A stretch of DNA of 5,947 nucleotides, from the NCBI GenBank assembly GCA_900769565.1, contig CAAGHC010000099.1, forward strand, positions 1-5,947. Direction: 5' to 3'. This DNA is from Clostridia bacterium. GTDB taxonomy: Bacteria; Bacillota; Clostridia; Christensenellales; Borkfalkiaceae. Positions 3,306 through 5,947 of this stretch are shown piece by piece (the first letter of the stretch is position 1; each line of letters begins with the position of its first letter). Both the position numbers and the translations under genes were made by a program. The notes beneath the pieces are model-generated. The model had not been told where the DNA came from. It saw only the letters and a list, made by a program, of their open reading frames with translations, and did no database searches.

Positions 3306-5947
3306 TTACGCAGAAATTTCTACGTTTGTGCCGTTAACGTTACTAAACACGTAAGTTACGCATACTGTAATGTTTCCCGTACCAAATTCAATATCGTAAT
3401 AAGCCACTAAAGTGAGTTCACCGTCTTCAATTTCCACAGTAATATCTTTTAAGGTTTGGTCCTTGTGCTCTATCGTATCGTTATGAGTATAAACACCGTT
3501 TTCGTAAGTATAGTCGCTACTAGAAAGGAAAGTTACCAAGCCTTTATCATCACCAAACGCACCTAATTCCTTAAAGGCTTTTTCAGGAATTTGACCATTA
3601 ACAAAGTCTTGGCCACTAGTCTGCTTAATGTAGTAATTATTTCCCTCTTTGAAAGCGTAAGTAGTAGTTATTATAGTGCCCGTTCCATCGTTTAAGATAT
3701 CGTATTCGGTCATAACTTCCTTAATCTTATTTCCATTATCTGCTGAATAGAACACGTCTGTTCCAGCGATATCGTTACTGAACGGTCCGTTCGTCATATA
3801 AGTGCTGATTGATAAGGTATAGTTCTTATTCTCAATTAAGGTTTCACGATACAAGTCCATAGTATCGGTTGACGGTTCTGAAACGTTAACTTCGCCAAAT
3901 TGACTTATGGTGCAACTAGTGCTGTCGTTAAACGTTACGGTATAAACGCCGTCAAAGTCACATGATACTTTTACGCCGTCAATAATCATTTCCGACTTTT
4001 CTTGATTTGCATAAAACCACGGGCCAGAATAGTTTGAGCCTGTTGCAAGAGCATATACGTTATCTAACAACTCGATTTCCTCCGACCAGTCGGTTACACT
4101 ATAAGTAACGAAACTATTGTGATCTAAACCGCGCGTATATTTTTTATATCCACCGTTATCTTTAACAAACACTTCTCCGTTAACCATAAAATTATCACCG
4201 TCAACGTAATAAGTTGTTCCCGCACTCGTTATCGCATAATTTTTACTATTTATTGCATTTCTAACGTCGTCTGCATTAACAACGAAGGCAACGGGGTCGG
4301 GCAATTCGAATACTATTTCCCCAAGTTCGTCAAACTTTAAACGTCTTTCGCCATAGTATAAAACTATATCGTCATAACATTCAACTCTACAGTAGTTAAA
4401 GCGAACTAATTCTTGATTACTATTAGTGTAGTAGAAACCGTAAAAAGTTTCCGTTACGTCATAGGTTAATAAATCTTCAGCAACTTGGCTAATTACTTCT
4501 CTAGTCGTTTGACGACCTAGATTTAACCCGTTACTTTCTGTCGTTTTAGAAAGCCAGAATACACTATTCATTTGGCTAACGACGTAGTGTTCGCCATCTA
4601 TTTCATAATAGAAAGTGTTTTTATAATCGTTACTGATTACGCTATCTTTTACTCTAATCGTTACTTGCTCGACGTCGTCAAGGTCAACTTGCGCGTAATA
4701 GTTGTTTTGGTTAACTGCATTTTTTACGTCGACAAAGTCAAAAATTTGACCTTCTACTGCATCCTGTAAAGTATATGGCTTATACTCAAGAATATCTATT
4801 GATTCAATTCGTTGACTTACGTAATCGGTTGTCATAGGCGTATACACGATTGAACCAAAATCGTAATCTTGCCCCACCTTTGCTTTGAATTTAGTGCCTT
4901 GATAATTAACGAAGTAGTCTTCGCCTTCTTTTACATAATTATCAAAGTCAAACAACACCCCGAATTTCTCACTATTATGTGGGAGATAAGAATTGTAAGT
5001 TTGTTCTTTAGTTTGATATTTATAGTCTTGACCTCCACTACGTGATAGATAATAGAATTTTCCATCCTCTTTTTGTACTCTATAATTGTCAATAACCGAA
5101 CCCATACCGTTTTCAACATAATAGTTTATTGAGTCGTTTGACCTAATTTCATAAGACTCGGTAGCAATAGCCTCGTTAATAAGGTCTTCTATAGTGAGTT
5201 CACTTGTTTGAGCAGGAATATCAATCTCTTGCGTTTGACCTATATCTTTTATGGTATAAGTATACTTATCGTTAGTATTTGTATCGGTATTTTTGAACGA
5301 ACAAGTGATAATGATTTTATCTTCACCGTATTTTACGGATACAGCCTGTTCCGTTCTGTTGTTTTGTGTAAACAAATTACCCTCTATAACGTAACGACTA
5401 TTATCCTCGTCATACGTTAAATCTGCATTATATAGTAGGTTGTAAACTACATAATTGTCTAAAAGCATGTTGAACTTTTTGTTCATAAAGCCATTCCAGT
5501 TAAGTTTAATGTTTTTACCACCAACTTCAAAAATATAAAAGGCGTCTTTGTCTAAATAATATTCTTTATCGTTGTTAATAGTAAGTTTTTTCTCAGTATT
5601 CCATATGTTACTTACTAATTCTTTATTTACTTTTAGTTCATAGTTAGTAGAGAACATACCGTTTTGATTGTTCCTGTGACCGTACTCGTAAGCGCTCAAA
5701 GTTTGAGTATGACTACCTAATTCGTTTAATTTAGAAACTAAAAGATTTAACGGTAGATTTATGTTCTCACTAACTTCTGCCGTAGGAAGTGCCGAGGTAA
5801 GTTTACTAAAATCATGCGAAGAAGGAAGAGTTTCTTTGTTTGCTATTTTAACAAGGTCAAGATTGTATAAATCTGCAAATGCGCTATGCGAAGACAACGT
5901 GTAAATAGTTACCATGTATTGCATTTTGTTTGTATATAAATACATAG
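3306..5947 (-). CDS. Large beta-rich repeat protein, 5'-truncated by the window; LolA-like tandem units suspected
   Basis: At least 879 residues, ending at the TAA at 3308-3306. The frame stays open to the window edge. The first visible ATG (5945) has no room for a ribosome binding site, and the residues after it do not form a signal peptide, so the true N-terminus lies outside. I do not recognise a named family. The protein is rich in Tyr, Asn and Asp and looks like alternating short beta strands. About five diverged units can be seen, beginning near residues 60, 251, 404, 557 and 694. Each opens with a short helix ending in NY or similar, has a central L-[LF]-x(4,5)-Y segment (170, 331, 492, 626, 806), and usually closes with a strand like I-G-Q/E-x-x-x-I-x-x-P. 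This resembles LolA/DUF6612-type small lipoprotein domains in tandem. No LPXTG, S-layer, dockerin or membrane anchor is seen at the C-terminus. A surface or exported role is inferred, not shown. Confidence 0.75.
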   Translation of the reverse strand, partial: MYLYTNKMQYMVTIYTLSSHSAFADLYNLDLVKIANKETLPSSHDFSKLTSALPTAEVSENINLPLNLLVSKLNELGSHTQTLSAYEYGHRNNQNGMFSTNYELKVNKELVSNIWNTEKKLTINNDKEYYLDKDAFYIFEVGGKNIKLNWNGFMNKKFNMLLDNYVVYNLLYNADLTYDEDNSRYVIEGNLFTQNNRTEQAVSVKYGEDKIIITCSFKNTDTNTNDKYTYTIKDIGQTQEIDIPAQTSELTIEDLINEAIATESYEIRSNDSINYYVENGMGSVIDNYRVQKEDGKFYYLSRSGGQDYKYQTKEQTYNSYLPHNSEKFGVLFDFDNYVKEGEDYFVNYQGTKFKAKVGQDYDFGSIVYTPMTTDYVSQRIESIDILEYKPYTLQDAVEGQIFDFVDVKNAVNQNNYYAQVDLDDVEQVTIRVKDSVISNDYKNTFYYEIDGEHYVVSQMNSVFWLSKTTESNGLNLGRQTTREVISQVAEDLLTYDVTETFYGFYYTNSNQELVRFNYCRVECYDDIVLYYGERRLKFDELGEIVFELPDPVAFVVNADDVRNAINSKNYAITSAGTTYYVDGDNFMVNGEVFVKDNGGYKKYTRGLDHNSFVTYSVTDWSEEIELLDNVYALATGSNYSGPWFYANQEKSEMIIDGVKVSCDFDGVYTVTFNDSTSCTISQFGEVNVSEPSTDTMDLYRETLIENKNYTLSISTYMTNGPFSNDIAGTDVFYSADNGNKIKEVMTEYDILNDGTGTIITTTYAFKEGNNYYIKQTSGQDFVNGQIPEKAFKELGAFGDDKGLVTFLSSSDYTYENGVYTHNDTIEHKDQTLKDITVEIEDGELTLVAYYDIEFGTGNITVCVTYVFSNVNGTNVEISA
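3309..5195 (-). repeat. Protein-level tandem repeats (units 2-5) within the large gene
   Basis: Four consecutive units can be read at residues 251-403, 404-556, 557-693 and 694-879, that is about 5195-4737, 4736-4278, 4277-3867 and 3866-3309. Openings compare as DLINEAIATESYEI, DVKNAVNQNNYYAQ, DVRNAINSKNYAIT and YRETLIENKNYTLS. Endings compare as ELGEIVFELP, QFGEVNVSEP and VNGTNVEIS, with DIGQTQEIDIP closing unit 1. The second unit's ending is not clear. There is no obvious repetition at the DNA level, so the duplication is old. Confidence 0.55.

Noticed and set aside
4572..5420. Short frames of 62-70 codons inside the large repeat-protein gene.
   Set aside because: They are overlapped by a continuous 879-codon frame with coherent repeats and have no start signals.

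Overview
The window is A+T-rich bacterial DNA that most likely comes from a low-GC Gram-positive bacterium (Bacillota, probably a clostridial gut-type lineage). The reasons are two exported proteins with lipobox signal peptides, GGAGG-type ribosome binding sites, compact hairpin-plus-T-tract terminators, and a transporter family common in Clostridia. The taxonomic call is an inference. UGA is read as stop.

Layout from left to right. An apbE-type lipoprotein gene (FAD:protein FMN transferase) runs on the plus strand (15-1127). It converges on a two-gene minus-strand ABC transporter operon, with a strong two-way terminator between them (1119-1147). The operon reads right to left: a lipoprotein substrate-binding protein of the NitT/TauT (NMT1/THI5-like) class (2930-1920), then directly abutting it a six-helix permease (1919-1161). 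No ATPase gene is visible. The operon has its own promoter (3241-3212) and a leader of about 275 nt. That leader contains an intrinsic terminator whose 5' arm can pair instead with an upstream segment. This is the architecture of a riboswitch or attenuator, but it matches no riboswitch class I could recognise. A second structured stretch follows before the ribosome binding site. Upstream on the same strand is the 3' part of a very large beta-rich protein gene (5947-3306), ended by its own terminator (3293-3262). It is built of about five diverged units that resemble tandem LolA-like or small-lipoprotein domains.

How they may work together: the binding protein and permease should import a small solute using an ATPase encoded elsewhere, with expression controlled by termination in the leader. 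ApbE flavinylates exported proteins, but no FMN-acceptor motif is seen in the window. A functional link between ApbE and the transporter (for example through flavin or precursor uptake) is only a hypothesis. The most interesting element is the leader RNA at 3205-2931.
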